NCBI GenBank assembly: GCA_019239825.1
Contig: JAFAZK010000043.1
Coordinates: 1-45,618 of the forward strand
Length of the DNA stretch: 45,618 nt
Source of the DNA: Verrucomicrobiota bacterium
Lineage (GTDB): Bacteria; Verrucomicrobiota; Verrucomicrobiia; Chthoniobacterales; JAFAMB01
Direction of reading: 5' to 3'
The translations under genes and the position numbers were made by a program. The notes under the pieces were generated by a model. The model saw only the letters and a list, made by a program, of their open reading frames with translations, had not been told where the DNA came from and made no database searches. This document shows, one piece after another, positions 18,207 through 26,443 of this stretch (the first letter of the stretch is position 1; every line of letters starts with the position of its first letter).

Positions 18207-18404
18207 GTGAAACCGACCGAACAACAGTATGCTGCTTTGGGAAACTATCGCGACATCATAACCCAAAACGCCTCCAAAATCGCAGCCGCATTGGGAGTTT
18301 CGGCCGAGACACTTTTGAGGTGGACCGAAGGCAAAGGGGAGCCAACGAGTGAACAGGCAGAAACAATTCTGGAGTTCATTAAGCAAGAAAACAAGCCCGC
18401 GTAG
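18207..18404 (+). CDS. Small helix-turn-helix protein (65 aa)
   Basis: A 65-residue protein. Residues 20-42, NASKIAAALGVSAETLLRWT, resemble the helix-turn-helix of Cro/XRE-type DNA-binding proteins. They are preceded by an amphipathic helix and followed by EQAETILEFIKQE. It is too short for a sensor domain. It could regulate neighbours or work as an antitoxin-like protein, but no toxin partner is seen nearby. The preceding 49-residue acidic protein may be in the same transcript. Confidence 0.6.
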   Translation: MKPTEQQYAALGNYRDIITQNASKIAAALGVSAETLLRWTEGKGEPTSEQAETILEFIKQENKPA

Positions 18405-18515
18405 CAGGTTAGATGAAGCTTTCGGTCAGGTGTGGCTAGATAAGCCAACCAAAGGCGAGATGATGATATCAGGAAGTCGTGACTGACCGAGGTCTGGTGA
18501 CGAGCCGTAAGCCTG

Positions 18516-18839
18516 ATGATATTCCGGCATTCAATCAAAAAGATGATTGAAGAATTCGCTGAAGGAGTTCATTCGATCGAACAGAGCTCCGGAAATCCGA
18601 ACTCCGGGAGGGCTTTTGTCGAAGTAGAAGAAGGGACTTTTGCTGGCACGAAGCGCAAACCATTACCGGTTGAGGGGGAAAAGTTATTCCAAGTGACACA
18701 GGCGACCAGGAGGTGGGCAGAACTAGGCGCCACTCGGATTCTTTTGAGATATCGCGGATTGACGCTTCATTTGCGCAATAACCGCGCAACAACGATTCCT
18801 GCCCCGAAGGCCAGCAATATCGTCCGGACTGGATTTTGA
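18516..18839 (+). CDS. Possible hypothetical protein (107 aa)
   Basis: An open frame with a plausible middle part (KKMIEEFAEGVHSIEQSS; FVEVEEGTFAGTKRKPLP). It overlaps the 3' end of the opposite-strand membrane protein gene by 73 bases, and its C-terminus there looks like antisense sequence. It may be a real gene whose true end was lost, or chance. Confidence 0.25.
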   Translation: MIFRHSIKKMIEEFAEGVHSIEQSSGNPNSGRAFVEVEEGTFAGTKRKPLPVEGEKLFQVTQATRRWAELGATRILLRYRGLTLHLRNNRATTIPAPKASNIVRTGF

Positions 18840-18979
18840 CTGGCGTATTTCCTGAGCCTTTGCAGCTCGCCGAGTCTTTCATTGGCGGCGCTCCAAGCCC
18901 CCTCAGCAGTTTCTCGAGTCTTTTCGGCAGCAGCCTGTGCGGCCTCCCTGGCTTTGGCGACGAGATCGTGTTCACTCAT
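18767..18979 (-). CDS. Small C-tail-anchored protein (ElaB/DUF883-like layout, 70 aa)
   Basis: A 70-residue protein. An Ala/Glu-rich amphipathic helix (KAREAAQAAAEKTRETAEGA) is followed by a basic hinge (LQRLRKYASQNP) and one C-terminal membrane helix (VRTILLAFGAGIVVARLL). This is the layout of ElaB/YqjD-type ribosome- or membrane-associated stress proteins (DUF883), which are induced in stationary phase. Similar tail-anchor logic appears in the proteins at 32102-32665 and 32789-33031. Family identity is inferred from layout, not from a specific motif. Confidence 0.7.
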   Translation of the reverse strand: MSEHDLVAKAREAAQAAAEKTRETAEGAWSAANERLGELQRLRKYASQNPVRTILLAFGAGIVVARLLRK

Positions 18980-19147
18980 AAATTCATTTTGTTAATCGAT
19001 AAATGAGACCGCATGAATTAGCAGCAACAATGGCAATGACTCTTCGCACCAAAAAGCCATCCCGGCTTCATTTCGGGCCGATTAGCTATAACGGACTTTT
19101 TCTTAGTGTGGAGCATCGCACTCTTCAAAACCCGCGTTTTCCGCTGA

Positions 19148-19411
19148 TTACCCAGCGTGGTCATGAGGATCGTTGGAATGACCGGGCTGAGGTTGAGATC
19201 CCCTTCCGGTCTTTTGCTGTAGCTCGTCAATTTTCTTTGACGCCTCTCCCTTCGTGAGATTTTCGTCAACTTGTTCGCCAGCTTCCTGAGCTAACGTGTG
19301 CAGATAAGAGCGCTGTGCCCCTGTCATTGGTTCATCTTTAGTGACCCAATCTTCCGGGTCCTTTTTTGCGTTCGAAGGCTCGTGATTACTATGTGACTCG
19401 TCGGTTTGCAC
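19148..19411 (-). CDS. DUF3072 protein
   Basis: The core DPEDWVTKDEPMTGAQRSYL (about residues 19-38 from the chosen start), followed by HTLAQEAGE and LTKGEASKKIDELQQKTGRG, is the DUF3072 signature. Function is unknown; the family is common in soil bacteria, and the domain resembles a small helical DNA- or protein-binding unit. I chose the GTG at 19411 because the frame upstream (open to 19549) runs into the 3' end of the next gene; an ATG at 19525 is the alternative. The tail is polar and His/Asp-rich. Confidence 0.75.
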   Translation of the reverse strand: MQTDESHSNHEPSNAKKDPEDWVTKDEPMTGAQRSYLHTLAQEAGEQVDENLTKGEASKKIDELQQKTGRGSQPQPGHSNDPHDHAG

Positions 19412-19487
19412 TCTATCTACTCTACGCGGCTGAGCGGCGTTCCGGTTTGCTGCTAAACCTTGTTTTTCAGTGGCGAGAGTGTCAGTT

Positions 19488-19667
19488 TCAAAATCCGTCT
19501 CCGCTCTTCTCACCGCCTGTCTCATCAGCCTGTTTTTTATCAGCCCCAAGATCTCGAGAATCTTCTTCTACCTCCGACGCTTGGGTTGGAATCTGACCGC
19601 GTTTGGGGTCAATTGCGCCGACGTCTTCTGACTCTTCTTCTAGTCCCGCTTGATGTTCGGCATCCAT
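19488..19667 (-). CDS. Small acidic GAIDP-motif protein, copy 1
   Basis: A 59-residue, highly acidic protein. Its middle reads EEESEDVGAIDPKRGQIPTQ and later LGADKKQADET. The protein at 21396-21584 shares VGAIDP, a following basic residue, PT, an LxAD[KR]KQxDET block and the acidic flanks. This conservation between paralogs supports it being a real gene despite its size. It is predicted disordered and lies just upstream of the DUF3072 gene on the same strand. Function unknown. Confidence 0.65.
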   Translation of the reverse strand: MDAEHQAGLEEESEDVGAIDPKRGQIPTQASEVEEDSRDLGADKKQADETGGEKSGDGF

Positions 19668-19769
19668 AATGTGAGTTCGAGAAAGGCTCGTCGTGCGGAT
19701 GCCGCGATCACTCAATGGACTCGCTTTGCATTTTTTTCACTGCGCAGTACGGCTATAGCTGCTCCGGCT

Positions 19770-20024
19770 ATGAGCATAAGCAAAGCGAGTTGGCATCGCA
19801 AAACGGGTGCCTTTCTTCCCCCGGGCGACGCTCATCTGCCGCCTCTTACTAAAACATCCAGATCTGGCTCGACCGCCGAGAATATCGAGAGAGCCTTTGA
19901 AGTTGCGAGGGACTACCTTTATGAACGCCATCCTCGATCAGAAGTGACTGTTCAGGCAGTCCAGCGCATAAGTCACGAATTCGCCGTCGATTGGGAAAAC
20001 GCCAAGACAGAATTTAGCCAGTAA
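19770..20024 (+). CDS. Hypothetical protein (84 aa)
   Basis: The C-terminal half (ENIERAFEVARDYLYERHPR, then SEVTVQAVQRISHEFAVDWE) is a convincing helical protein segment. The first 30 residues are basic and less certain. The frame is open to 19650; I prefer the ATG at 19770 because the longer form overlaps the divergent acidic-protein gene. No family recognised. Confidence 0.5.
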   Translation: MSISKASWHRKTGAFLPPGDAHLPPLTKTSRSGSTAENIERAFEVARDYLYERHPRSEVTVQAVQRISHEFAVDWENAKTEFSQ

Positions 20025-20626
20025 GCCCCTTTAGGTTTAATCCGGAAGATTGTTATGGCTGTGGGCGTCCCGCATCTCGACGATCTAGAATTCTAATGCG
20101 GCTGGCTGGTGCAACCGGCGAGAGGCCGGTAACCTTATCTCGCCAGACAGATAGTCGCGCACCCGACCCCGCCTTTAGACCAAGTGCGGGGTACCCCGGA
20201 CTCTGCGGCGCGAGCTTCTGCAGCGCCGGGCTGTCATCCCTAACCAGTCCGGATGTTTAGCCGTGGTATCAAAGGGGGACGATGTCTTGAATAGCTCGTG
20301 TTTACCGTCGGCAGCAGGATTCTGAGAAGCAAAGCGAAGCCACCATTAATCGAGTTGCGAGCGGAAAGCGGAGTGAATAGCAAAGCGCCGCGGTGGAAGC
20401 TGGAAGGGCAAGTGCCGCGAGCGCAGCGAGACGGATCCGAGCATTTGAATTGCAGGTGCCGCGCGGGGGGGAGGCGTTTAAGCCGCAGACGGTCCTCTTG
20501 CGCGGAGGGTGAAACCTCAGACTTCCGGCTGCGAAGCCTAAGGTTTCCGAAAGAACCAATCCAAATCGACCGGTCATCCGAAATGGTGAAAGGGAAGTGA
20601 TTTTGTTAGTCGCTGTGACGAAAAAT
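20025..20626. other. 600-base intergenic stretch
   Basis: No convincing gene. It contains a short hairpin GCAACCGGCGAGAGGCCGGTAA (only the pairing halves ACCGGC and GCCGGT matter) near 20112, and a GC-rich stretch with the word GCCGCGAGCGCAGCGAGACG at 20415-20434. Composition differs from the adjoining genes. Confidence 0.4.
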
Positions 20627-20944
20627 ATGGATCCAGAAAAGTTCTATTTTCAGATCGATTACAAAGGCATCAAGAGAACCGGCAGGGAGGGATGCAGTCA
20701 GGGACCAATCTTCGTGGAAGTCGCGGCAGACGCTTTCGCTAGCTCGGTGAACACCGCCGCCCTTGATTCCGCCGCCGAAGAAATTGCGTTGACCACTGCT
20801 CGGCAACTGGCCCGACGAAATCTTGCAGGGCTAGAAAATAGCAGTCAGAGAATCTCCCGCCTGGAGGAATTGCCACCGATCGTCCAGGAGGTAGAGCCGA
20901 CCGTCCAGGAATCGGGAGTGCGAGCCTGGCTGAGTCAGGGGTAG
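20627..20944 (+). CDS. Hypothetical protein (105 aa)
   Basis: A 105-residue soluble protein starting MDPEKFYFQIDYKGIKR. The middle is helical and Ala-rich (AADAFASSVNTAALDSAAEE) and the tail acidic/Pro-rich. A GTG start at 20597 adds ten hydrophobic residues and is less likely. No family recognised. Confidence 0.55.
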   Translation: MDPEKFYFQIDYKGIKRTGREGCSQGPIFVEVAADAFASSVNTAALDSAAEEIALTTARQLARRNLAGLENSSQRISRLEELPPIVQEVEPTVQESGVRAWLSQG

Positions 20945-20970
20945 ATCAGGCTGTTCTTTGTTCTCAGACA

Positions 20971-21280
20971 ATGAATAGCCGATGCTCGACCAAGGTTAGC
21001 CCTGCCGAGAAAAGTTCCTGCTCAAGCGGTAAGGTATTCAGGATCTGTCAGATTGACGAAAACTGGAATCGGAGAGAAGGGGCGCCGGCGGAACACTTCA
21101 TCTGCGTCCAAAGTGTGGTTGCCGATGACCAGAATAATCTGGGTCCTCGATCCGGCATCGATCAAAATGGAGGGAGTTACCCCGAACGGCGCCAAGCTGG
21201 TCAAAATCGATCTCTCGACGAATGCCGTTGTCGACAAGATCGTCTTTCCAGAATCGGTCGTCCCTGCCAAGAGTTATTAG
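20971..21280 (+). pseudogene. Fragment of a major royal jelly/Yellow-family protein
   Basis: Two frames together give a central piece of an MRJP-type beta-propeller (bacterial L-dopachrome-tautomerase-related family). The first frame reads HFICVQSVVADDQNN up to about 21138. After a two-base loss the second frame gives WVLDPASIKMEGVTPNGAKL, then VKIDLSTNAVVDKIVFPESV, and stops at 21280. The N-terminal third and everything after the SY position are missing. These proteins are usually exported and about 350-400 residues. The gene is therefore frameshifted and truncated at both ends. Confidence 0.65.
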
Positions 21281-21395
21281 GAGCCTGTCCTCTACCGCTT
21301 TTTGCGACGGCTCAAACTCGATCCTTGGCCTTCACCCGATCGGCCGGCACCAGTCGGCGTCCATCCGGTATCGGCTGGTCTTCCGAACCGTGGAT

Positions 21396-21584
21396 ATGAG
21401 TTCAAAAGAAGATCGTACGCCAGAGGAAGGGGAAGAAGAAGTCGGCGCTATTGACCCTAGACAAGGGCCGGTTCCAACCGAAGCGCCTGAAGACGAGGGG
21501 ATCGATACCCGAGAGCTCGAGGCCGATCGCAAGCAATCCGACGAAACTGAGAACAAAGGGGGAAGGCGACAGTCCCGACGTTAG
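21396..21584 (+). CDS. Small acidic GAIDP-motif protein, copy 2
   Basis: A 62-residue acidic protein reading EEGEEEVGAIDPRQGPVPTE in its first half and LEADRKQSDET near the end, with a basic tail. It is clearly paralogous to the 19488-19667 product. The frame is open upstream to 21222, but only the part from the ATG at 21396 matches the paralog. Predicted disordered. It sits 97 bases before the aldo/keto reductase gene. Function unknown. Confidence 0.65.
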   Translation: MSSKEDRTPEEGEEEVGAIDPRQGPVPTEAPEDEGIDTRELEADRKQSDETENKGGRRQSRR

Positions 21585-21681
21585 CGGGGATGGGATTGTT
21601 GGGTCTAGTCCTGGCATCTGCAGGATTTAGCCTCACATTCACGTCCTTCGCTAGCAGAAATCGCGAACAGTCTGGAACGTT

Positions 21682-22803
21682 ATGAACAGGCGGAATTTTA
21701 TTTCTAAAACACTGATCTCGACAGTGGTTGGTCTTGGCGGGTCTCCGCTGTTGCGAGCTTGGGAACAAGGCAGTGAGCAAAAAGGGGCAAGGGAAGACGG
21801 AAACAATCCGCTCCCGCAGCTAGCCGATCCCGGCGAAATGCGAGGCGAAATGCTTTACCGGAAACTGGGTCGGACCGGTGAGAGTGTGTCTGCAATCGGC
21901 CTTGGGGGATCTCATATCGGAAAAGCGTCCGTCACTGAAGCCGACGGGATTCGCCTAATTCAGGAGGCGATCGATCGCGGGCTAACTTTCATGGACAATT
22001 CCTGGGACTACAATGAGGGCGAAAGCGAGATTCGAATGGGCAAGGCTCTCGCCGAGAACGGGTACCGGGACAAGGCATTCGTGATGACCAAGATCGATGG
22101 GCGTGGCAAGGACATCGCCACCCGACAAATCGAGACCTCGCTGATGCGGTTAAAGACCGACCGGATCGATCTGCTACAACATCACGAGGTTTTGCGCTTC
22201 GACGACCCGGACCGAATTTTCGGTCCGGGCGGAGCAATGGAGGCATTCCTTGAGGCAAAGGAAAGCGGAAAAATCCGCTTTATAGGCTTTACCGGACATA
22301 AAGACCCGCGGGTTCACCTCTATATGTTAGAATCTGCGTCAAAACATGGTTTCCAGTTCGACACTGTCCAAATGCCGTTGAATGTAATGGACGCTCATTT
22401 TCGGAGCTTTGCTCGTTTAGTCGTCCCGCGGGCGATCGAAGCGGGAATCGGCGTACTGGGCATGAAAACATTCGGCGGAGCCGACGGAGTTATCCTCAAG
22501 AGCAAAGCGGTCGAGCCTATTGATTGCCTTCACTATTCATTAAATTTACCTACGTCGGTTGTCATTACAGGGATCGATAATCAAAAAGTCCTGGATCAGG
22601 CATTTGAAGCGATTAAAACGTTCCAACCTTTGGATGAAAAGGAAGTCGCCGCTATCCTGACCAAGACTGAACGAGCCGCTGCCGATGGTAAGTTTGAATT
22701 GTTCAAAACATCCGCTCATTTCGACACCACAGCGAAGCATGCAGATTGGTTAGGAGACGACAGCCCCAGTGTGCGCAAGCTGGCTCCGCAAAGTGCGGGA
22801 TGA
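21682..22803 (+). CDS. Aldo/keto reductase with Tat-like signal
   Basis: A 373-residue NADP(H)-type oxidoreductase. The N-terminus MNRRNFISKTLISTVVGLGG resembles a twin-arginine export signal. The barrel starts with LGRTGESVSAIGLGG. The catalytic tetrad fits Asp105, Tyr110 (in DNSWDYNEGESE), Lys137 (VMTKIDG) and His167 (LLQHHEV). SLMRLKTDRIDLLQ and IGFTGHKDP are typical of the YdbC/Mogibacterium-like AKR branch. Export would be unusual for an NADP-dependent enzyme but is known in Tat-linked Planctomycetota and Verrucomicrobiota members. The start ATG is clear. It stands alone between small-protein genes. Confidence 0.92.
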   Translation: MNRRNFISKTLISTVVGLGGSPLLRAWEQGSEQKGAREDGNNPLPQLADPGEMRGEMLYRKLGRTGESVSAIGLGGSHIGKASVTEADGIRLIQEAIDRGLTFMDNSWDYNEGESEIRMGKALAENGYRDKAFVMTKIDGRGKDIATRQIETSLMRLKTDRIDLLQHHEVLRFDDPDRIFGPGGAMEAFLEAKESGKIRFIGFTGHKDPRVHLYMLESASKHGFQFDTVQMPLNVMDAHFRSFARLVVPRAIEAGIGVLGMKTFGGADGVILKSKAVEPIDCLHYSLNLPTSVVITGIDNQKVLDQAFEAIKTFQPLDEKEVAAILTKTERAAADGKFELFKTSAHFDTTAKHADWLGDDSPSVRKLAPQSAG

Positions 22804-22829
22804 TTCTTCGGCACCGCCGTCTTAAGCAT

Positions 22830-23065
22830 TCTTTTTGGACTTCCTGTCCCGCTTCGGCAGCGTCTAGATTGACCGCCATCTCTGCCAGGCGAGTGAGCTT
22901 TAGATCCGCCTCGACGTCTTCGTTTAACGTTAACTGGAGCATTTCGGCTGCTTCAGGTATCCGACCAGGATTTGCGTATAAGTGCACAACGCCCTATACA
23001 GCGATCTTATAATGTTCGGCTCGCTGAGCGACTGCAATCAGCGCGGCATCGATAATGCGGCTCCG
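22830..23065 (-). pseudogene. Remnant of a YciE/YciF ferritin-like (DUF892) protein
   Basis: Reading down from 23065, the frame gives IIDAALIAVAQRAEHYKIAV, a stop (TAG), then GVVHLYANPGRIPEAAEMLQ and LTLNEDVEADLKLTRLAEMA. This is the second half of the DUF892 four-helix ferritin-like domain with its conserved EHY and LAE positions. The N-terminal half is absent and the reading frame is interrupted, so this is a relic. Its 3' end converges on the aldo/keto reductase gene. Confidence 0.65.
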
Positions 23066-23097
23066 CTAATATCTGTCGGCCGCATTCGCTTGCGGTT

Positions 23098-24165
23098 TTA
23101 CTGTGTGGGTTTTTCCAGAGGTTGACTCAAAGGAGCCGGGGTGCCGAAGTTAGGCGTCCCATCGGCGTCCCAGGTGAAGCGCTGGATGCGAGGCGAGCGG
23201 AAGTTGCCGCAGCCTTCGCCCGGCTCCGGATTGGCATGGTAGATGATCCAATCTTGTTTGCCATCGGGTGACTTGAAGAAGCCATTATGTCCTGGTCCAA
23301 AGGCCCCGGCCTTGGGATCCGTCGAGAAGAACGGGTGGTCGAACTTCGTCCAATTTTTGGCATCGAGCAGGGTCGCGCTAAGATCTGCCTCAATGACGCC
23401 CAGCGCGTAGAAATCGGTCCAGCACCCGGAAGCGGAGAACACGATGAAAATCTTGTTGCCGTGCAACAGCACTTCTGGCCCTTCATTAACATTGACGTGT
23501 CTGCCAGGCAGGTCGCCGTGCTTTTCCCAAGGGTAGGTCGGTTCCGAAATCATCGTGCGCCCTGAATCGAGCGTCCACGGATTACTCATATGAGCAATAA
23601 ACAGATCCTGCTCACCATCCTCGTCGCCTTTCCATCCAGACCACACGAGATAGTGTTCACCTTTGAGTTCGAACATAGTCGGGTCGATAGCCCATTTGTT
23701 GCTGGAATCGCTAACCTTGGCCTTAAAAGTCCACGTCCCCTCGATCGGGTCATCATTGTCGTTCTCGACAACGTAGATACGATGGGAAGCATTGTCACCG
23801 GCATCGGCGGCGAAGTAGATATACCAATGATTGCCCCAGCGATGAAGCTCGGGCGCCCACAACTCGTTCGACCATTCATGTCCGGGCTCAGGCTTCCAAA
23901 CCACCTTCTTCTCAGCATGTTTTAGGTCAGTGATATCCCGTGTTTTGCGAAGAGTCAGGTTGGTGCCGGATGAATTCGAGTAATAGTAGAAACCCTTCCA
24001 CCAAATCACCCAAGGGTCGGGCCCGGTCTCCAGCAGTGGATTCGTGAAAGTGTCGCCTGGACCTACAGGAGAACTCAGGGACGTAGAAGTAATTTGGGCC
24101 ATACCGTTCAACGCTGCCCAGATCTGTAGCGAGGTGGAAAAGGCCACAATGAATCGCGTTTTCAT
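23098..24165 (-). CDS. Exported glycoside hydrolase family 43 protein
   Basis: A 355-residue five-bladed beta-propeller enzyme with a signal peptide (MKTRFIVAFSTSLQIWAALN, then GMAQ). The GH43 triad is visible: Asp50 in GPDPWVIWW (base), Asp161 in WAIDPTMFE (pKa modulator) and Glu228 in NVNEGPE (acid). HNGFFKSPDGKQDWIIYHAN is also typical. Members release arabinose or xylose from plant polysaccharides or oligosaccharides; the side activity here is probably arabinofuranosidase-like. It would act in the periplasm or outside the cell. Single gene, not clustered with other glycosidases. Confidence 0.93.
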   Translation of the reverse strand: MKTRFIVAFSTSLQIWAALNGMAQITSTSLSSPVGPGDTFTNPLLETGPDPWVIWWKGFYYYSNSSGTNLTLRKTRDITDLKHAEKKVVWKPEPGHEWSNELWAPELHRWGNHWYIYFAADAGDNASHRIYVVENDNDDPIEGTWTFKAKVSDSSNKWAIDPTMFELKGEHYLVWSGWKGDEDGEQDLFIAHMSNPWTLDSGRTMISEPTYPWEKHGDLPGRHVNVNEGPEVLLHGNKIFIVFSASGCWTDFYALGVIEADLSATLLDAKNWTKFDHPFFSTDPKAGAFGPGHNGFFKSPDGKQDWIIYHANPEPGEGCGNFRSPRIQRFTWDADGTPNFGTPAPLSQPLEKPTQ

Positions 24166-24660
24166 CGAAGCTTCTATTTATTGAATGGGTTTTGGCTAGG
24201 CCTGCCAGGCAATCTTAAAAAACCTCGTTTGCAGTTCCTCTAAAATCGCGAATCGTTCTGGCTTCTACTTGTTATCTCAGCAGATTTTATCGATTTCTGG
24301 TTCAGATTTTTTCACCTCGGCAACCCACCAAACTGGAGCCACTGTCCGGTCGGATTTAACAACGTGTTGTTTTCGTCGCTATATCGACATTTTGGCCAGC
24401 AGTGACTCCATAGACTTCGCCGCTGACGTAACTCGCTTCAATGTTGATCTTGTTTTATTTAAATCTCCGGTTTTGGGGACCGCAGCAGGCGTCCTTGTTC
24501 TGCAGAACCGCGTTAGCCGACGAGCCACGGGTAACGAGCCTTGCCGACTTTTTTCATCCACATAAGTGCGTTACAGGATCAAAGCCAGTCCCTGCGTGAT
24601 CAGCGAACCAATCTAAGGAGAAAGCTCAGACATGTAAGCGCTTGAATTGGGCGGACCAGA
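24166..24660. other. Intergenic stretch with one doubtful frame and a start-stop motif
   Basis: A 98-codon frame (24269-24565, plus strand) has some protein-like composition but no recognisable family. At 24615-24620 an AAGGAG ribosome-binding sequence precedes ATGTAA (24632-24637), an immediate start-stop pair lying 29 bases before the ATG of the next small gene. Otherwise nothing. Confidence 0.3.
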
Positions 24661-24825
24661 ATGTTAATAAAGAAAAAGCACTTGAAAGCTTTGCGCGAGT
24701 TTGAGCAATTCTCGAAGGATGAATTGGGATCCGCAAAGGGTGGCGCAAAAGCGCGGAAGATCAGTGGTCCAAGCGCAGGCGCAAGGATAGCCAAAAGTAA
24801 GCTCTACTATTATGGCCGAGGATAA
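24661..24825 (+). CDS. Small peptide with double-glycine-type leader (54 aa), candidate secreted peptide precursor
   Basis: The leader part HLKALREFEQFSKDELGSAK ends in GG at residues 27-28. The pattern L..L..F..FSKDEL...KGG resembles the leaders of double-glycine bacteriocin and natural-product precursors that C39-peptidase exporters cleave after GG. The remaining 26 residues are cationic and Gly/Ala/Ser-rich, ending KSKLYYYGRG. The gene overlaps the next gene by 14 bases in another frame. No maturation enzyme or exporter is in the window. The alternative is an ordinary small basic protein. Confidence 0.5.
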   Translation: MLIKKKHLKALREFEQFSKDELGSAKGGAKARKISGPSAGARIAKSKLYYYGRG

Positions 24826-25168
24826 TCCGACTGGCATTGAGGAGGCGACGAATGCCTTTAAGGGTTACCTGCGCGGTACAGCGACGGGCGAGATCGTACT
24901 AAGGATTCTAGAATACGCTGCATGCAATCGGACTTTCTCAATCGATTGTTTTACCTTTAACTTTGACAAGATTCATCGAAGCGACTTCCAACAGCTTTTA
25001 GTCCCACCCTACGTCGATTGTCTAAAGGAAGCTGCCTCTCAGGTCGACCAGCATATTAAACTCCAATGCCGTAACTTCGAGGATGGCATGGAGGACCAGA
25101 TCTTGTTAGAGCACACTGAGGAAGGAATTCAGATTCGCCGTAAATCTCGCGGCATTGATGGCGTCTGA
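24812..25168 (+). CDS. Hypothetical protein (118 aa)
   Basis: A soluble protein of 118 residues, acidic at both ends, with a helical start (GIEEATNAFKGYLRGTATGE) and a middle containing four cysteines spread over about 60 residues. No motif or family recognised. It overlaps the end of the double-glycine peptide gene by 14 bases, suggesting co-expression and possible translational coupling. Confidence 0.6.
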   Translation: MAEDNPTGIEEATNAFKGYLRGTATGEIVLRILEYAACNRTFSIDCFTFNFDKIHRSDFQQLLVPPYVDCLKEAASQVDQHIKLQCRNFEDGMEDQILLEHTEEGIQIRRKSRGIDGV

Positions 25169-25864
25169 GCATCAGGTCTGATTATCCTTAGGCACTTGGT
25201 GCCTTCGGGACCACGTACCCGCCACGCATTTGTGGTCTAACTCTTTATGGCAAGGACGCGAATTCTTCAAAAGATTTCTGGACTTACAGCCATAACCACC
25301 ATCGAAAAAGCCAGCGGAAATCCATCCACTTTGCTGACTTCGGTACTGACGGTAAGTCCACCGAACACGGTCAGAACGAATTAGACAATGCGGGGGGAAT
25401 AACTTCTTTGATTCCTACGACTATCCTGATCTGGACTGTTGCTTCTCTTTGTTAATCCGTGAGGATTCCGGCGATCAGGACGTTCGCCGGTCTATCCTCA
25501 AAAAACTTCGCCCTAAGTCTTCGCCGGGCATCCAATCGTGCTGCGGAGTTCGAACGCTATTTGCAGGGGGGTGTTACGTAACCGGTGCGCGCTTCCTGCA
25601 AATCATGGCGATTAGCCGGCGAGCTTCTACCCGAGCTCGCCGGTGCTGAAAAGCTTGCCGCTTCCTGTTAGAGAGCTTGTTGTGGTTTAACGCTTCGGGA
25701 TGGCGGTTAAAATTTAGATCGCTAGCTCCAGGAGGGCTGCGAATCTAGCTTGGTTTCGTGCGGCGCGACATCCACTTTCGCCTCTTACCCGATACAAAAG
25801 TTCTGCGACACGTCCCAGAGTTACTCCGCTGACGAATCTGAAGTAAAAGAGCCCTGATATTCGA
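25169..25864. other. Non-coding stretch with a REP-like hairpin
   Basis: No gene is supported in this 700-base gap. A short hairpin AGGCACTTGGTGCCT lies at 25191-25205, near the end of the upstream gene. The REP-like repeat at 25616-25643 is listed separately. Confidence 0.4.
25616..25643. repeat. REP-like hairpin, copy 1
   Basis: CCGGCGAGC (25616-25624) pairs perfectly with GCTCGCCGG (25635-25643) around the loop TTCTACCCGA. The same hairpin with two base changes lies at 40267-40294, both times preceded by TAG. This is the form of a repetitive extragenic palindrome. Confidence 0.7.
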
Positions 25865-26443
25865 ATGCGTCACAATTTCTTTCGTGGGCTATCCCTTTTC
25901 AGCTGTTTTGGCATCCTTTCTTTCTTTCAAATTGTTGCTGCCGCCGCCATAGCAGATTCTTCGAACAAACCGAACTTTAGCGGCAACTGGACGTTGGACG
26001 TCGGAGCATCAACTTCGATCGATCCCCTCATGAAGCATATCGAAGCGGGGCTGCTTGATCGAATCTATGTTGCCTGCGCCAAGCTCAAAGCCAACCTGCA
26101 CCAAAATGGCGATTTGCTCACCATTGCTACTAGCGGCCCCGGTTTTGTCTTGGACCAGACCCTCTACCTTGATGGACGGACTAATGCTGACAATCTGCGC
26201 CTCTTTGGAGCCACTTCTGTCAGTGCTAAAACGACTTGGTCAAAGGATTACAAGCAGCTTGTGGAGATTCATCAAATTAAAACTACTCAAGGCAAAGATG
26301 GTCAGTTGACGATCGTAAGATCTTTGACAGACCAAGGGAATAGTTTGGTAGTTGTTCTTACCGTGCAGCTCAATGGCCAACCGGACAAATTGGTCGCGCG
26401 CCAGCTCTGGCGTAAAGAAGCTTCAGCCGCATGGAATCAGTGA
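25865..26443 (+). CDS. Secreted hypothetical protein (192 aa)
   Basis: A signal peptide (LFSCFGILSFFQIVAAAAIA) precedes KPNFSGNWTLDVGAS, an opening frequently seen in exported lipocalin-like proteins of soil bacteria. The rest alternates short strands (LLTIATSGPGFVLDQTLYLD; SLVVVLTVQLNG), compatible with a beta-barrel. A role in binding a small lipophilic molecule is possible but unproven. The next gene starts 310 bases later. Confidence 0.7.
   Translation: MRHNFFRGLSLFSCFGILSFFQIVAAAAIADSSNKPNFSGNWTLDVGASTSIDPLMKHIEAGLLDRIYVACAKLKANLHQNGDLLTIATSGPGFVLDQTLYLDGRTNADNLRLFGATSVSAKTTWSKDYKQLVEIHQIKTTQGKDGQLTIVRSLTDQGNSLVVVLTVQLNGQPDKLVARQLWRKEASAAWNQ

Noticed and set aside
18535..18975. 146-codon minus-strand frame
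   Set aside because: It overlaps the convincing 70-residue tail-anchored protein in another frame and has no protein-like pattern.
20971..21399. Whole 142-codon frame as an intact gene
   Set aside because: Only its part before about 21138 resembles a protein (royal-jelly family); after that the homologous sequence continues in another frame.
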